Below are positions 32,976 to 41,420 of a DNA stretch of 64,000 bases, in pieces. Position numbers and translations under genes: made by a program. Each line of letters begins with the position of its first letter. Position 1 is the stretch's first letter. A model generated the notes under the pieces. The model was not told the DNA's origin. It did no database searches and saw only the letters and a program-made list of their open reading frames with translations. The stretch is from NCBI RefSeq assembly GCF_014649915.1, contig NZ_BMTY01000019.1, positions 95,893-159,892 of the forward strand. Reading direction: 5' to 3'. Source of the DNA: Streptomyces toxytricini. GTDB lineage: Bacteria; Actinomycetota; Actinomycetes; Streptomycetales; Streptomycetaceae.

Positions 32976-33281
32976 TCAGGCGCGGTCCGCCTCCAGCTCC
33001 GCCAGCGCCTCCACCGCCGCCTTCGCCTCGGCCAGCCCCGCGCCCGTCGCCTCCCGGTACGCCTTGATCGCGGAGACGGTGCGGCCCTCCCGCAGCAGCG
33101 CCCGCACCTCCTCCAGGCCGGCCGGCTCCGGCTCCTCGACGCCCAGGTGCGCCAGGACGAGGCCGAGGCGCCGCTCCAGCCGCTCGGCGCGCCGCTCCAG
33201 GGCCTTCATGCGGAGGCCGACGGTCGACGTCATCCACGCCGCGACGGCGAGCAGGACGAGCAGCAGGTAAAGGGTGGTCAC
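32976..33281 (-). CDS. membrane-anchored ribosomal L7/L12 C-terminal-like protein
   Basis: A 101-residue protein: an N-terminal span (TTLYLLLVLLAVAAWMTS), a basic coiled-coil-like segment (RMKALERRAERLERRLG), then LREGRTVSAIKAYREATGAG..EAKAAVEAL, which matches the factor-binding C-terminal domain of ribosomal L7/L12. Its role is unknown; binding a translation GTPase at the membrane is only a thought. GTG 33281 overlaps the metallo-beta-lactamase stop (GTGA). Confidence 0.8.
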   Translation of the reverse strand: MTTLYLLLVLLAVAAWMTSTVGLRMKALERRAERLERRLGLVLAHLGVEEPEPAGLEEVRALLREGRTVSAIKAYREATGAGLAEAKAAVEALAELEADRA

Positions 33282-34123
33282 TCGGGTCCTCCGGGGATCA
33301 GTCCGTGATCTTGAAGGTACTCGAGCTGGGCGCGCACGGACCATTCGGCCGCCGGCCACAGGGACCGGTCGACGTCCGCGTAGACGTGGGCGACGACCGC
33401 CTCCGGCGTCGTGTAGCCGTCCTCGACGGCCGTCTCGACCTGCGCGAGCCGGTGTGCGCGGTGGGCGAGGTAGAACTCCACCGCGCCCTGCGCGTCGTCC
33501 AGGACGGGGCCGTGGCCCGGCAGGACCGTCCGGACCCCGTCGTCGACCGTGAGCGAGCGCAGCCGGCGCAGGGAGTCGAGGTAGTCGCCGAGGCGCCCGT
33601 CCGGATGCGCGACGACGGTGGTGCCGCGGCCGAGGATCGTGTCACCGGTCAGCACGGCCCGGTCGGCGGGCAGGTGGAAGCACAGCGAGTCGGCGGTGTG
33701 GCCGGGCGTCGGGACGACCCGCAGCTCCAGGCCTCCGGTGCGGACGACGTCCCCGGCGGCCAGCCCCTCGTCGCCGAGGCGGAGCGCCGGGTCGAGGGCC
33801 CGGACCTTCGTGCCGGTGAGCTCGGCGAAGCGGCCGGCGCCCGCGGCGTGGTCGGCGTGGCCGTGCGTCAGGAGGGTCAGCGCGATGCGCTTGCCCATCC
33901 GCTCGGCGGTCGCGGTGACCGCCTCCAGGTGCCCCTCGTCGAGGGGCCCGGGGTCGATGACGACGGCGAGGTCGGAGTCGGGCTCGGCGACGATCCAGGT
34001 GTTGGTGCCGTCGAGGGTCATCGCCGACGGGTTGGGCGCGAGGACGTTGTAGGCGCGCGGGGTGGCCCGCCCGGAGGCGACCGCTCCGCGGGGCTGTCCG
34101 GGCAGTGCGGCGGCGTCGGTCAC
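33278..34123 (-). CDS. metallo-beta-lactamase-fold hydrolase
   Basis: A 281-residue protein with the metal motif LLTHGHADHAAG, a distal TPGHTADS, LTGDTILG and LPGHGP: a complete set of zinc ligands. It resembles the human LACTB2 / glyoxalase II-like RNase Z relatives; substrate unknown. GTG 34123 overlaps the stop of the upstream Nudix gene (GTGA). Middle gene of a three-gene operon. Confidence 0.85.
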   Translation of the reverse strand: MTDAAALPGQPRGAVASGRATPRAYNVLAPNPSAMTLDGTNTWIVAEPDSDLAVVIDPGPLDEGHLEAVTATAERMGKRIALTLLTHGHADHAAGAGRFAELTGTKVRALDPALRLGDEGLAAGDVVRTGGLELRVVPTPGHTADSLCFHLPADRAVLTGDTILGRGTTVVAHPDGRLGDYLDSLRRLRSLTVDDGVRTVLPGHGPVLDDAQGAVEFYLAHRAHRLAQVETAVEDGYTTPEAVVAHVYADVDRSLWPAAEWSVRAQLEYLQDHGLIPGGPE

Positions 34124-35031
34124 GAGGCACCTCCGAAGCTGACGCGCTTGGTGAACTCGTCGTGGCCGGGCCAGCTGAGCACCACCTCGCCGTTCTCCAG
34201 CGCCGCCTGCGCCAGGACGGGCGCGAGGTCCTGGCCGGCGGCCGCGGTGAGGGCGTCGGCGGCGCTCCCGTACGGCTCCAGCGAGCGCAGCGTGGAGATC
34301 GTCGGCGGCATCATCAGCAGCTCGCCCTTGTCATAGCCGTCGGCCGCGTCGGCGGGGCGGATCCACACCGTCCGGTCGGCCTCGCCGGAGACGTCGCGGG
34401 TCCGCTGCCCCTCGGGCAGGGCGGCCACGAAGAACCAGGTGTCGAAGCGGCGCGGCTCGAACTCGGGCGTGATCCAGCGCGCCCACGCGCCGAGCAGGTC
34501 CGAGCGCAGCCGCAGCCCGCGCCGGTCGAGGAACTCCGCGAAGGAGAGCTCGCGGGCGACGAGCGCCTGCCGGTCGGCCTCCCAGTCGTCGCCGGTGGTG
34601 TCGCCGACGACCGTCTCGGCGCTCTCGCCCGCGAGGAGGACGCCCGCCTCCTCGAAGGTCTCGCGGACCGCCGCGCAGACGATGGCCTGGGCGGTACGGG
34701 CATCGGTGCGCAGCCGCTCGGCCCACTCCCCGAGGCCGGGGCCGGCCCAGCCGACGAGGTGCTCCTCGTCGCGCGGGTCGACGCCGCCCCCCGGGTAGGC
34801 GTACGCGCCGCCCGCGAAGGCCATGGAGGCGCGGCGGCGCAGCATGTGCACGACCGGCCCGGCGGCGGTGTCGCGGAGCAGCATCACGGTGGACGCGCGG
34901 CGGGGCTCCACCGGGACCAGGCTGCCGTTCGCGAGGGCGCGGATGCGGTCGGGCCACTCCGGCGGGTACCACTGGCCTCCGGCGGGCCTGGTTCCGGGTG
35001 TCTGCTGCTGTCCCTGCTCACCGTTGGGCAT
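34120..35031 (-). CDS. Nudix hydrolase, NUDT19-like
   Basis: A 303-residue protein. AGGAYAYPGGGVDPRD is followed ~35 residues later by the Nudix helix AAVRETFEEAGVLL; the long insert is typical of the NUDT19/RP2p group (CoA-type diphosphatases). The end FGGAS overlaps the MBL start. ATG 35031 has no ribosome binding site; TAGCAT ends 6 nt upstream. First gene of the operon Nudix - MBL - L7/L12-like. Confidence 0.85.
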   Translation of the reverse strand: MPNGEQGQQQTPGTRPAGGQWYPPEWPDRIRALANGSLVPVEPRRASTVMLLRDTAAGPVVHMLRRRASMAFAGGAYAYPGGGVDPRDEEHLVGWAGPGLGEWAERLRTDARTAQAIVCAAVRETFEEAGVLLAGESAETVVGDTTGDDWEADRQALVARELSFAEFLDRRGLRLRSDLLGAWARWITPEFEPRRFDTWFFVAALPEGQRTRDVSGEADRTVWIRPADAADGYDKGELLMMPPTISTLRSLEPYGSAADALTAAAGQDLAPVLAQAALENGEVVLSWPGHDEFTKRVSFGGAS

Positions 35032-35037
35032 GCGGGG

Positions 35038-35043
35038 ATGCTA
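35038..35043 (-). promoter_or_regulatory. -10 hexamer TAGCAT for the leaderless Nudix operon
   Basis: Minus-strand TAGCAT, 6-nt gap to ATG 35031. Confidence 0.5.
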
Positions 35044-35179
35044 CGGCCATCCGGCCCGATGTTCGAGAGCCGCACGCCGCTGCGGGGCGGCGCGCCGCAG
35101 GCAGGCGGACGCGCCGCAGGCCGGGCCCCGCGCCGCGGACGGCGTACGGGCCCGGCCTGCGGGACGGCGGGGGTGCCGG

Positions 35180-35653
35180 TCAGGCGTCGGGCAGCAGCTC
35201 GACCTGGATCTCGACCTCGACGGGCGCGTCCAGGGGGAGGACGGCGACACCGACGGCGCTGCGGGCGTGGACGCCCTTGTCGCCGAGGACCTCGCCGAGC
35301 AGCTCGCTGGCGCCGTTGAGGACGCCGGGCTGGCCGGTGAAGTCGGGGGCGGAGGCGACGAAGCCGACGACCTTCACGACGCGCGCGATCCGGTCGAGGT
35401 CGCCCGCGACGGACTTGACGGCGGCCAGGGCGTTCAGCGCGCAGGTCGCGGCGAGCTCCTTCGCCTGCTCGGCGGAGACCTCGGCGCCGACCTTGCCGGT
35501 GACCGGCAGGCTGCCCTTGACCATCGGGAGCTGGCCCGCGGTGAACACGTACGCACCCGAGCGGACGGCCGGCTGGTACGCGGCGAGCGGCGGGACGACC
35601 TCGGGGAGGGTCAGGCCGAGTTCGGCCAGCTTCGCTTCGACGGCGCCGCTCAT
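35180..35653 (-). CDS. RidA family protein
   Basis: A 157-residue YjgF/YER057c/UK114-family protein. RidA proteins hydrolyse reactive enamine/imine intermediates from PLP enzymes. FTAGQLPMVKG and the C-terminal VEVEIQVELLPDA are family-like. The catalytic Arg of classical RidA (in the C(I/V)xRxxLPxP block) is not clearly present, so it may belong to a non-archetypal subgroup. ATG 35653 overlaps the DUF4177 stop. Confidence 0.85.
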   Translation of the reverse strand: MSGAVEAKLAELGLTLPEVVPPLAAYQPAVRSGAYVFTAGQLPMVKGSLPVTGKVGAEVSAEQAKELAATCALNALAAVKSVAGDLDRIARVVKVVGFVASAPDFTGQPGVLNGASELLGEVLGDKGVHARSAVGVAVLPLDAPVEVEIQVELLPDA

Positions 35654-35811
35654 GCCTTCTCCCGCTTGAGGTAGGCCACGAGCTGCTCGGGGTTGTTCGG
35701 GCCGGGCACGACCTGGACGAGCTCCCAGCCGTCCTCGCCCCAGGTGTCCAGGATCTGCTTCGTGGCGTGGACCAGCAGCGGGACCGTCGCGTATTCGAAC
35801 TTCTTGGTCAT
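35650..35811 (-). CDS. DUF4177 small protein
   Basis: A 53-residue protein, MTKKFEYATVPLLVHATKQI...WELVQVVPG, typical of DUF4177 (a single compact beta-alpha unit with WExV). It is conserved next to RidA in Streptomyces. ATG 35811 lies 7 nt after TACGCT with no ribosome binding site. Its stop overlaps the RidA start (ATGA). Confidence 0.85.
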   Translation of the reverse strand: MTKKFEYATVPLLVHATKQILDTWGEDGWELVQVVPGPNNPEQLVAYLKREKA

Positions 35812-35818
35812 GGGGGCG

Positions 35819-35824
35819 AGCGTA
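35819..35824 (-). promoter_or_regulatory. -10 hexamer TACGCT for the leaderless DUF4177-RidA pair
   Basis: Minus-strand TACGCT, 7-nt gap to ATG 35811; divergent from the ArsA promoter 86 bp away. Confidence 0.5.
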
Positions 35825-35909
35825 TCGCCTGCCGCGGGCGGGGCGCGCCGGGCGGGGCGGGGCCGCGTCCGGGGGGAGAGGGTCCTGCGCGGCCCGGGGA
35901 GCGAGTGGT

Positions 35910-35915
35910 TAGGCT
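35910..35915 (+). promoter_or_regulatory. -10 hexamer TAGGCT for the ArsA operon
   Basis: TAGGCT, 8-nt gap to GTG 35924; no ribosome binding site. Confidence 0.45.
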
Positions 35916-35923
35916 CAGAGGCT

Positions 35924-36886
35924 GTGAGCAGGCTCCAGGTGGTCAGCGGCAAGGGCGGAACCGGGAAGACCACGGTCGCCGCGGCACTCGCGCTGGCCCT
36001 CGCGCGCGAGGGCAGGCGGACTCTTCTGGTGGAGGTCGAGGGCAGGCAGGGTATCGCGCAGCTCTTCGGGACGGAGGCGCTCCCCTACGAGGAGCGGAAG
36101 ATCGCCGTCGCGGCGGGCGGCGGGGAGGTGTACGCGCTCGCCATCGACGCGGAGCAGGCGCTGCTGGACTACCTCCAGATGTTCTACAAGCTGGGGTCGG
36201 CGGGCCGGGCGCTGAAGAAGCTCGGCGCGATCGATTTCGCGACGACCATCGCGCCCGGGCTGCGGGACGTGCTGCTGACGGGCAAGGCGTGCGAGGCGGT
36301 CCGCCGCAAGGACCGGTCCGGCCGGTACGTGTACGACCACGTGGTGATGGACGCGCCGCCGACCGGGCGGATCACCCGGTTCCTCAACGTGAACGACGAG
36401 GTGGCGGGGCTGGCCCGGATCGGGCCGATCCACAACCAGGCGCAGGCCGTGATGAAGGTGCTCAAGTCCCCGGAGACGGCGGTGCACTTCGTGACGCTGC
36501 TGGAGGAGATGCCCGTCCAGGAGACGGCCGACGGGATCGCCGAGCTGGCGCGGGCGGGCCTGCCGGTGGGGCGGGTGGTGGTCAACATGGTCCGCCCGCA
36601 CCACCTGGACGACGAGGCGCTGCGGGCCGCGGGCGAGCTGCGCGGGGACGTGGCGCACGCCCTGTCCCGGGCCGGGCTCGGCGGGCCCGCGGAGCGGCTG
36701 GTGGAACCGCTGCTGGAGCAGGCGGCGGAGCACGCGAGCCGGGTGGCGCTGGAGCGGGAGCAGCGCCGGGTGCTGGCCCGGATGGACGTGTCGGCGTACG
36801 AACTGCCGCTGCTGGGCACGGGCGTGGACCTCGCGGGGCTGTACGAGCTCGCGGCGGAGCTGCGCAAGCAGGCGGACGAGGAGTGA
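35924..36886 (+). CDS. ArsA/Get3-family ATPase, first of a pair
   Basis: A 320-residue P-loop ATPase. The deviant Walker A KGGTGKT is at residues 10-16, VVMDAPPTGR holds the switch Asp, and the GTG start gives VSRLQVVSGKGG. Bacterial ArsA/Get3 homologues outside ars operons may handle membrane proteins or act as dimeric switches; no arsenic gene is adjacent. The stop overlaps the second ArsA gene (GTGA), so the two are probably made together and may pair. Confidence 0.88.
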   Translation: MSRLQVVSGKGGTGKTTVAAALALALAREGRRTLLVEVEGRQGIAQLFGTEALPYEERKIAVAAGGGEVYALAIDAEQALLDYLQMFYKLGSAGRALKKLGAIDFATTIAPGLRDVLLTGKACEAVRRKDRSGRYVYDHVVMDAPPTGRITRFLNVNDEVAGLARIGPIHNQAQAVMKVLKSPETAVHFVTLLEEMPVQETADGIAELARAGLPVGRVVVNMVRPHHLDDEALRAAGELRGDVAHALSRAGLGGPAERLVEPLLEQAAEHASRVALEREQRRVLARMDVSAYELPLLGTGVDLAGLYELAAELRKQADEE

Positions 36887-38259
36887 GCGGGGCCGTGGGC
36901 CCGGCGGCGGGGGACGCCGCAGCGGGCCGGGGAACGGGCGCAGGTACGGGAAAGGGATCGGGGGCGCGGATCGGGATGGGAGCGGGCATGGACATGCCGC
37001 CGGAGCTGGTCGTGGACCGGCTGCTGGACGACCCGGGGACCCGGATCATCGTGTGCTGCGGCGCGGGCGGGGTCGGCAAGACGACGACGGCGGCGGCGCT
37101 GGGTCTGCGGGCGGCGGAGCGCGGCCGGAAGGTGGTCGTGCTGACCATCGACCCGGCGCGCCGGCTGGCCCAGTCGATGGGGATCGACTCGCTGGACAAC
37201 ACCCCGCGGAAGGTCGCGGGCGTGGCCGGCGGGGGCGAACTGCACGCCATGATGCTGGACATGAAGCGGACGTTCGACGAGATCGTCGAATCGCACGCGG
37301 ACGGGGAGCGGGCCGCCGCGATCCTGGCGAACCCCTTCTACCAGTCCCTGTCGGCCGGCTTCGCCGGCACGCAGGAGTACATGGCGATGGAGAAGCTCGG
37401 GCAGCTGCGGGCCCGCGACGACTGGGACCTCATCGTCGTGGACACCCCGCCGAGCCGGTCCGCACTGGACTTCCTGGACGCCCCGAAGCGGCTGGGGTCC
37501 TTCCTCGACGGGAAGTTCATCCGGGTGCTGATGGCTCCCGCGAAGGTCGGCGGCCGGGCGGGGATGAAGTTCCTGAACGTCGGCATGTCGCTGATGACCG
37601 GAACGCTCAACAAACTGATGGGCGCTTCGCTGCTGGGTGACGTGCAGACGTTCGTGGCGGCGATGGACACGATGTTCGGCGGGTTCCGCACGCGCGCGGA
37701 CGCCACGTTCCGGCTGCTGCAGGCGCCGGGCACGGCCTTCCTGGTGGTCGCGGCGCCGGAGCCGGACGCGCTGCGGGAGGCCGCGTACTTCGTGGAGCGG
37801 CTCGGGGCGGAGCGGATGCCGCTGGCGGGGCTGGTGCTCAACCGGGTTCACGGGAGCGGCGCCGCCCAGCTGTCGGCGGAGCGGGCGCTGGCCGCCGCGG
37901 AGAATCTTGAAGAAGGCGGCATTGTGGATCAGGAGGCCGGGAAAGCTGCTCTCGGTGCCCCGGCCGCCCACTCCCCCGCGGGCGGAGGCGCACCGGAATC
38001 GGAAGGCGCCGAGGCGGGCGCCGACGCGGACGCCGCCGAGGGCGCCGATGTGGAAGGCATCACGGCAGGACTGCTGCGCCTGCACGCCGAGCGCATGCAG
38101 TTGATCGCGCGCGAACAGCGCACGAGGAACCGCTTCACCTCGCTGCATCCCGAAGTGGCGGTGACCGAAGTGGCGGCCCTTCCCGGCGATGTGCACGACC
38201 TCGCCGGGCTGCGGGCCATCGGAGAACGCCTCGCGGCCGGGGTGCCGGCCGGAGCGTAG
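36883..38259 (+). CDS. ArsA/Get3-family ATPase, second of a pair
   Basis: A 458-residue protein with a Gly/Ala-rich lead of ~38 residues, then the P-loop CGAGGVGKTT (59-68), which lacks the first signature Lys of the KGGxGKT form seen in its partner. VVDTPPSRSALDFLDAP follows. A poorly conserved acidic insert (EGAEAGADADAAEGADVEG) lies before the C-terminal helical part. GTG 36883 overlaps the first gene; an internal ATG at 36988 would drop the low-complexity lead and remains possible. Confidence 0.85.
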   Translation: MSGAVGPAAGDAAAGRGTGAGTGKGSGARIGMGAGMDMPPELVVDRLLDDPGTRIIVCCGAGGVGKTTTAAALGLRAAERGRKVVVLTIDPARRLAQSMGIDSLDNTPRKVAGVAGGGELHAMMLDMKRTFDEIVESHADGERAAAILANPFYQSLSAGFAGTQEYMAMEKLGQLRARDDWDLIVVDTPPSRSALDFLDAPKRLGSFLDGKFIRVLMAPAKVGGRAGMKFLNVGMSLMTGTLNKLMGASLLGDVQTFVAAMDTMFGGFRTRADATFRLLQAPGTAFLVVAAPEPDALREAAYFVERLGAERMPLAGLVLNRVHGSGAAQLSAERALAAAENLEEGGIVDQEAGKAALGAPAAHSPAGGGAPESEGAEAGADADAAEGADVEGITAGLLRLHAERMQLIAREQRTRNRFTSLHPEVAVTEVAALPGDVHDLAGLRAIGERLAAGVPAGA

Positions 38260-38301
38260 GCGTGCGCCCGTACGCAGGGGCTGCGGGGACGGCCGGTGGG
38301 C

Positions 38302-38652
38302 CTACCCTGCTGCCGCGTACGTCTCGTACGACACGTCGATCTCCGCGTCGACATCCACGGTGAGGATGCCCGTGCTGCGCTCGTACTCCGTGCGGGCCGT
38401 CTCCAGCAGCCGCCGCCACGAGGTGACGGTGGGCCGCCTGCGCAGCAGTGCGCGGCGCTCCCGCTCGGTCATTCCGCCCCACACACCGAATTCCACGCGG
38501 TTGTCGAGCGCGTCGGCCAGGCACTCCGTACGCACCGGACACCCGGTGCACACCGCCTTGGCCCTGTTCTGTGCCGCTCCTTGAACGAACAGTTCATCCG
38601 GATCGGTAGTGCGGCAGGCTGCCTGCGCACTCCAGTCGGTAACCCAGCCCAT
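38302..38652 (-). CDS. wblA: WhiB-like regulator WblA
   Basis: A 116-residue WhiB-family iron-sulfur protein. The four cluster ligands are Cys13, Cys35, Cys38 and Cys44, followed by the GVWGG turn (56-60) and a basic C-terminal segment (RRALLRRRP). WblA is a pleiotropic switch that promotes aerial development and represses antibiotic production. ATG 38652 gives the family start MGWVTDWSAQAAC; ATG 38709 in the same frame would add 19 residues. Convergent with the ArsA operon. Confidence 0.95.
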   Translation of the reverse strand: MGWVTDWSAQAACRTTDPDELFVQGAAQNRAKAVCTGCPVRTECLADALDNRVEFGVWGGMTERERRALLRRRPTVTSWRRLLETARTEYERSTGILTVDVDAEIDVSYETYAAAG

Positions 38653-38778
38653 CCCGGCGCCGTCCTCTCCCGAATCGAGGCTCCCCCACGGCGGTAGCGG
38701 CATATTCACCGCTGCCAGTTGAGGACGTTACGGAAGGCGAGCACAGTGCAACACCCCCGACGGGCCCAATCTTGAATG

Positions 38779-38790
38779 GTCCGAACGGAC
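38779..38790. promoter_or_regulatory. palindrome upstream of wblA
   Basis: GTCCGAACGGAC, a perfect 12-bp inverted repeat about 127 bp upstream of the wblA ATG; a candidate operator. Confidence 0.4.
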
Positions 38791-39036
38791 TATGGGTAAG
38801 CGGCAGATCACCCGACGGAGTGATCCGGCGACATGCCCGACCAATCCGGCGATTCGGATGAAATCGGTGAAGTGGTGACGAGCGGCCGTCCGAGTGAGGA
38901 GCGGGATTCGGACATCAGTCCACCCCATTCGGGAAGGGTGAAAATCAAGCCGAGGGGTTGATGTCGCACCACACTGCTGTGACAGTTGGGGACAGCTTAG
39001 GCCAAGGCATTCGCGCGTGTCCGGTGAATGAGAACG

Positions 39037-39042
39037 TAGGCT
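39037..39042 (+). promoter_or_regulatory. -10 hexamer TAGGCT for the leaderless PBP gene
   Basis: TAGGCT, 7-nt gap (TCCCTCC) to ATG 39050; no ribosome binding site. Confidence 0.55.
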
Positions 39043-39049
39043 TCCCTCC

Positions 39050-41344
39050 ATGGGAAAGAAGCGCTCGGGCGCCGGGCTCACGGGGCCGCAGCAGGCCGCC
39101 AAGTTCCTCGGCCTGTCCGTCCTCTCCGGCGTCGTGCTCGCCGGCATCGCCATCCCGGGCGCCGGCGCCCTGGGGCTCGCCGCCAAGGGCACCGTCGAGG
39201 GGTTCGACGAGATCCCGGCCAACCTCAAGACACCACCGCTCAGCCAGCGCACCACCATCCTCGACGCCGAGGGCGGCCTGATCGCCACCGTGTACTCCCG
39301 CGACCGGCAGGTGGTGCCGCTGACGGCCATCTCCCCGTACATGCAGAAGGCCATCGTCGCGATCGAGGACTCACGCTTCTACGAGCACGGCGCAGTCGAC
39401 CTCAAGGGCATCCTGCGCGCGGTCAACCGCAACGCGCAGGAGGGCGCCGCCGCGCAGGGCGCCTCGACGCTGACGCAGCAGTACGTGAAGAACGTCTTCG
39501 TCGAGGAGGCCGGCGACGACGAGACGAAGGTCCGCGAGGCCCAGGAGAAGAGCCTCGGCCGCAAGATCCGCGAGCTGAAGTACTCGATCCAGGTCGAGGA
39601 GGAGCTCGGGAAGAAGAAGATCCTCGAGAACTACCTCAACATCACCTACTTCGGGCAGCAGGCGTACGGCATCGAGTCCGCCTCGCAGCGCTACTTCAGC
39701 AAGCCCGCCAAGGACCTGACGCTGGAGGAGTCGGCTCTGCTCGCCGGCCTGGTGCAGTCGCCGAGCCGGTACGACCCGGTGAACGACTCCCAGGAGGCCA
39801 TGAAGCGCCGGAACGTCGTCCTCCAGCGGATGGCCGACGTCAAGGACATCTCGCAGGCCGAGGCGGACGAGGCGAAGGGCAAGCCGGTCCAGCTGAAGGT
39901 GACCCGGCCGAAGAACGGCTGCATCACCGCCGTCAAGGGCGCGGGCTTCTTCTGCGACTACGTGCGCAACACCTTCCTGACCGACCCGGTCTTCGGCAAG
40001 ACGCGCGAGGAGCGCGCCAAGCTGTGGAACCAGGGCGGCCTGACCGTCCGCACGACGCTCGACCCGCAGGCGCAGGACTCCGTCAACGAGTCGATCAAGG
40101 ACCACGTCAACCAGGACGACAAGATCGCCACGGCGGTCACCCTGGTCCAGCCCGGCACCGGCCGCGTCCTCGCGATGGGCCAGTCGAAGCCCTACGGCTT
40201 CGGGAAGAACGAGACGCAGATCAACTACTCCGTCGACAAGCGGATGGGCGGCTCGAACTTCGGCTTCCCGACCGGCTCCACCTTCAAGCCGTTCGTCGCG
40301 GCGGCCGCGCTGGAGCAGGGCATCTCCCCGGGCCGGGTCTACAACTCCCCCTACCAGATGGAGTACCCGAGCCCGGTGCGGACCTGCAGCGACAAGCCGT
40401 GGGTCAACACCGACAACGAGCGCCTGGAGAACGAGCAGGAGTCCGAGGTCGGCCCGTACGGCATGACCCAGGCGATGGCGAAGTCGGTCAACACCTACTT
40501 CGTCGAGATGATCGCGGAGACGGGCCTGTGCCCGGTCACCGAGATGACCACCAAGCTCGGCGTCATCCCGGCCGACGGCACCAAGCTGCCCGAGGTCCCG
40601 GCCATCGCGCTCGGCAGTGAGGGCATGTCCCCGCTGACCATGGCCAACGCCTACGCGGCCTTCGCCAACCGCGGCGTCCGCTGCACGCCCGTCTCGATCG
40701 AGTCGATCACCGACGCGCACGGCAAGGCGCTGTCGGTGCCGAAGTCGAAGTGCGAGCGGGTGATGTCCGAGCGGACCGCCGACACCATCAACACGCTGCT
40801 GCTCGGCGTGGTCGACTCCGGCACCGGTACGCAGGCCGGCCTGACGGACCGGCAGAGCGCGGGCAAGACGGGCACCACCGACAGCCGCTACAACGCCTGG
40901 TTCGTCGGCTACACCCCGAACATGTCGGGCGCGACGTGGGTCGGCTCCGGCGGCGCCAAGCAGGTGTCGATGGAGAACATCACCATCGGCGGCAGGTACT
41001 ACGACAAGGTCTACGGCGGCGGCCTGCCCGGCCCGATCTGGAAGCAGGCCGTCAGCGGCGCCCTCGCCGGCCGGGAGGTGGCGTCCTTCACCACCGTCGG
41101 CCTGCCCGACGCGGGAGCCGCCGGCGGCAGCGCCCGCCCTGGCACCCCGACCGCCCCCGTGAAGCCGGCCAAGCCGGGCAAGCCCGGCGGCGACGGCAAG
41201 CCCGGCGGCCGCCCCGGCGGCCAGACCGGCGGCCAGGCCATCGGCGGCGCGGCCAACGGAGGCGCGACGGGCGGCACGCCGACCGACCCGTTCCCCGGGA
41301 TCACCCTGGAGCCCGGCATCATCGGCGGCCGCGACACGCAGTAG
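39050..41344 (+). CDS. bifunctional class A penicillin-binding protein
   Basis: A 764-residue membrane protein that polymerises and crosslinks peptidoglycan. One N-terminal span (~18-45) is followed by the GT51 transglycosylase with catalytic Glu106 (EDSRFYEHG), then the transpeptidase with Ser410-x-x-Lys413 (STFKPF), SVN (479-481) and KTG (606-608). The C-terminal ~90 residues are a Pro/Gly/Lys-rich tail (PGKPGG...). ATG 39050 starts directly after a -10 hexamer, so a leaderless mRNA is likely. Confidence 0.95.
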   Translation: MGKKRSGAGLTGPQQAAKFLGLSVLSGVVLAGIAIPGAGALGLAAKGTVEGFDEIPANLKTPPLSQRTTILDAEGGLIATVYSRDRQVVPLTAISPYMQKAIVAIEDSRFYEHGAVDLKGILRAVNRNAQEGAAAQGASTLTQQYVKNVFVEEAGDDETKVREAQEKSLGRKIRELKYSIQVEEELGKKKILENYLNITYFGQQAYGIESASQRYFSKPAKDLTLEESALLAGLVQSPSRYDPVNDSQEAMKRRNVVLQRMADVKDISQAEADEAKGKPVQLKVTRPKNGCITAVKGAGFFCDYVRNTFLTDPVFGKTREERAKLWNQGGLTVRTTLDPQAQDSVNESIKDHVNQDDKIATAVTLVQPGTGRVLAMGQSKPYGFGKNETQINYSVDKRMGGSNFGFPTGSTFKPFVAAAALEQGISPGRVYNSPYQMEYPSPVRTCSDKPWVNTDNERLENEQESEVGPYGMTQAMAKSVNTYFVEMIAETGLCPVTEMTTKLGVIPADGTKLPEVPAIALGSEGMSPLTMANAYAAFANRGVRCTPVSIESITDAHGKALSVPKSKCERVMSERTADTINTLLLGVVDSGTGTQAGLTDRQSAGKTGTTDSRYNAWFVGYTPNMSGATWVGSGGAKQVSMENITIGGRYYDKVYGGGLPGPIWKQAVSGALAGREVASFTTVGLPDAGAAGGSARPGTPTAPVKPAKPGKPGGDGKPGGRPGGQTGGQAIGGAANGGATGGTPTDPFPGITLEPGIIGGRDTQ

Positions 41345-41360
41345 ACGGCACACGACACAT

Positions 41361-41401
41361 GAGGGCCCCGGCCGCCGTGGTTCACGGCGACCGGGGCCCT
41401 C
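41361..41401. terminator. bidirectional terminator
   Basis: GAGGGCCCCGG (41361-41371) pairs with CCGGGGCCCTC (41391-41401), with an inner CGCCGTG/CACGGCG stem. It lies between the convergent PBP and yqeY genes. Confidence 0.85.
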
Positions 41402-41420
41402 GTGCGCGCCCGTGCGGCGG

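Larger units (their letters stand above)
38653..39049. other. wblA - PBP divergent regulatory region
   Basis: About 400 bp without a gene other than a possible wblA extension. It holds a 12-bp palindrome (38779-38790), AT-rich stretches around 38770-38990, and the -10 of the PBP gene. The length suits the heavily regulated wblA promoter. Confidence 0.6.
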
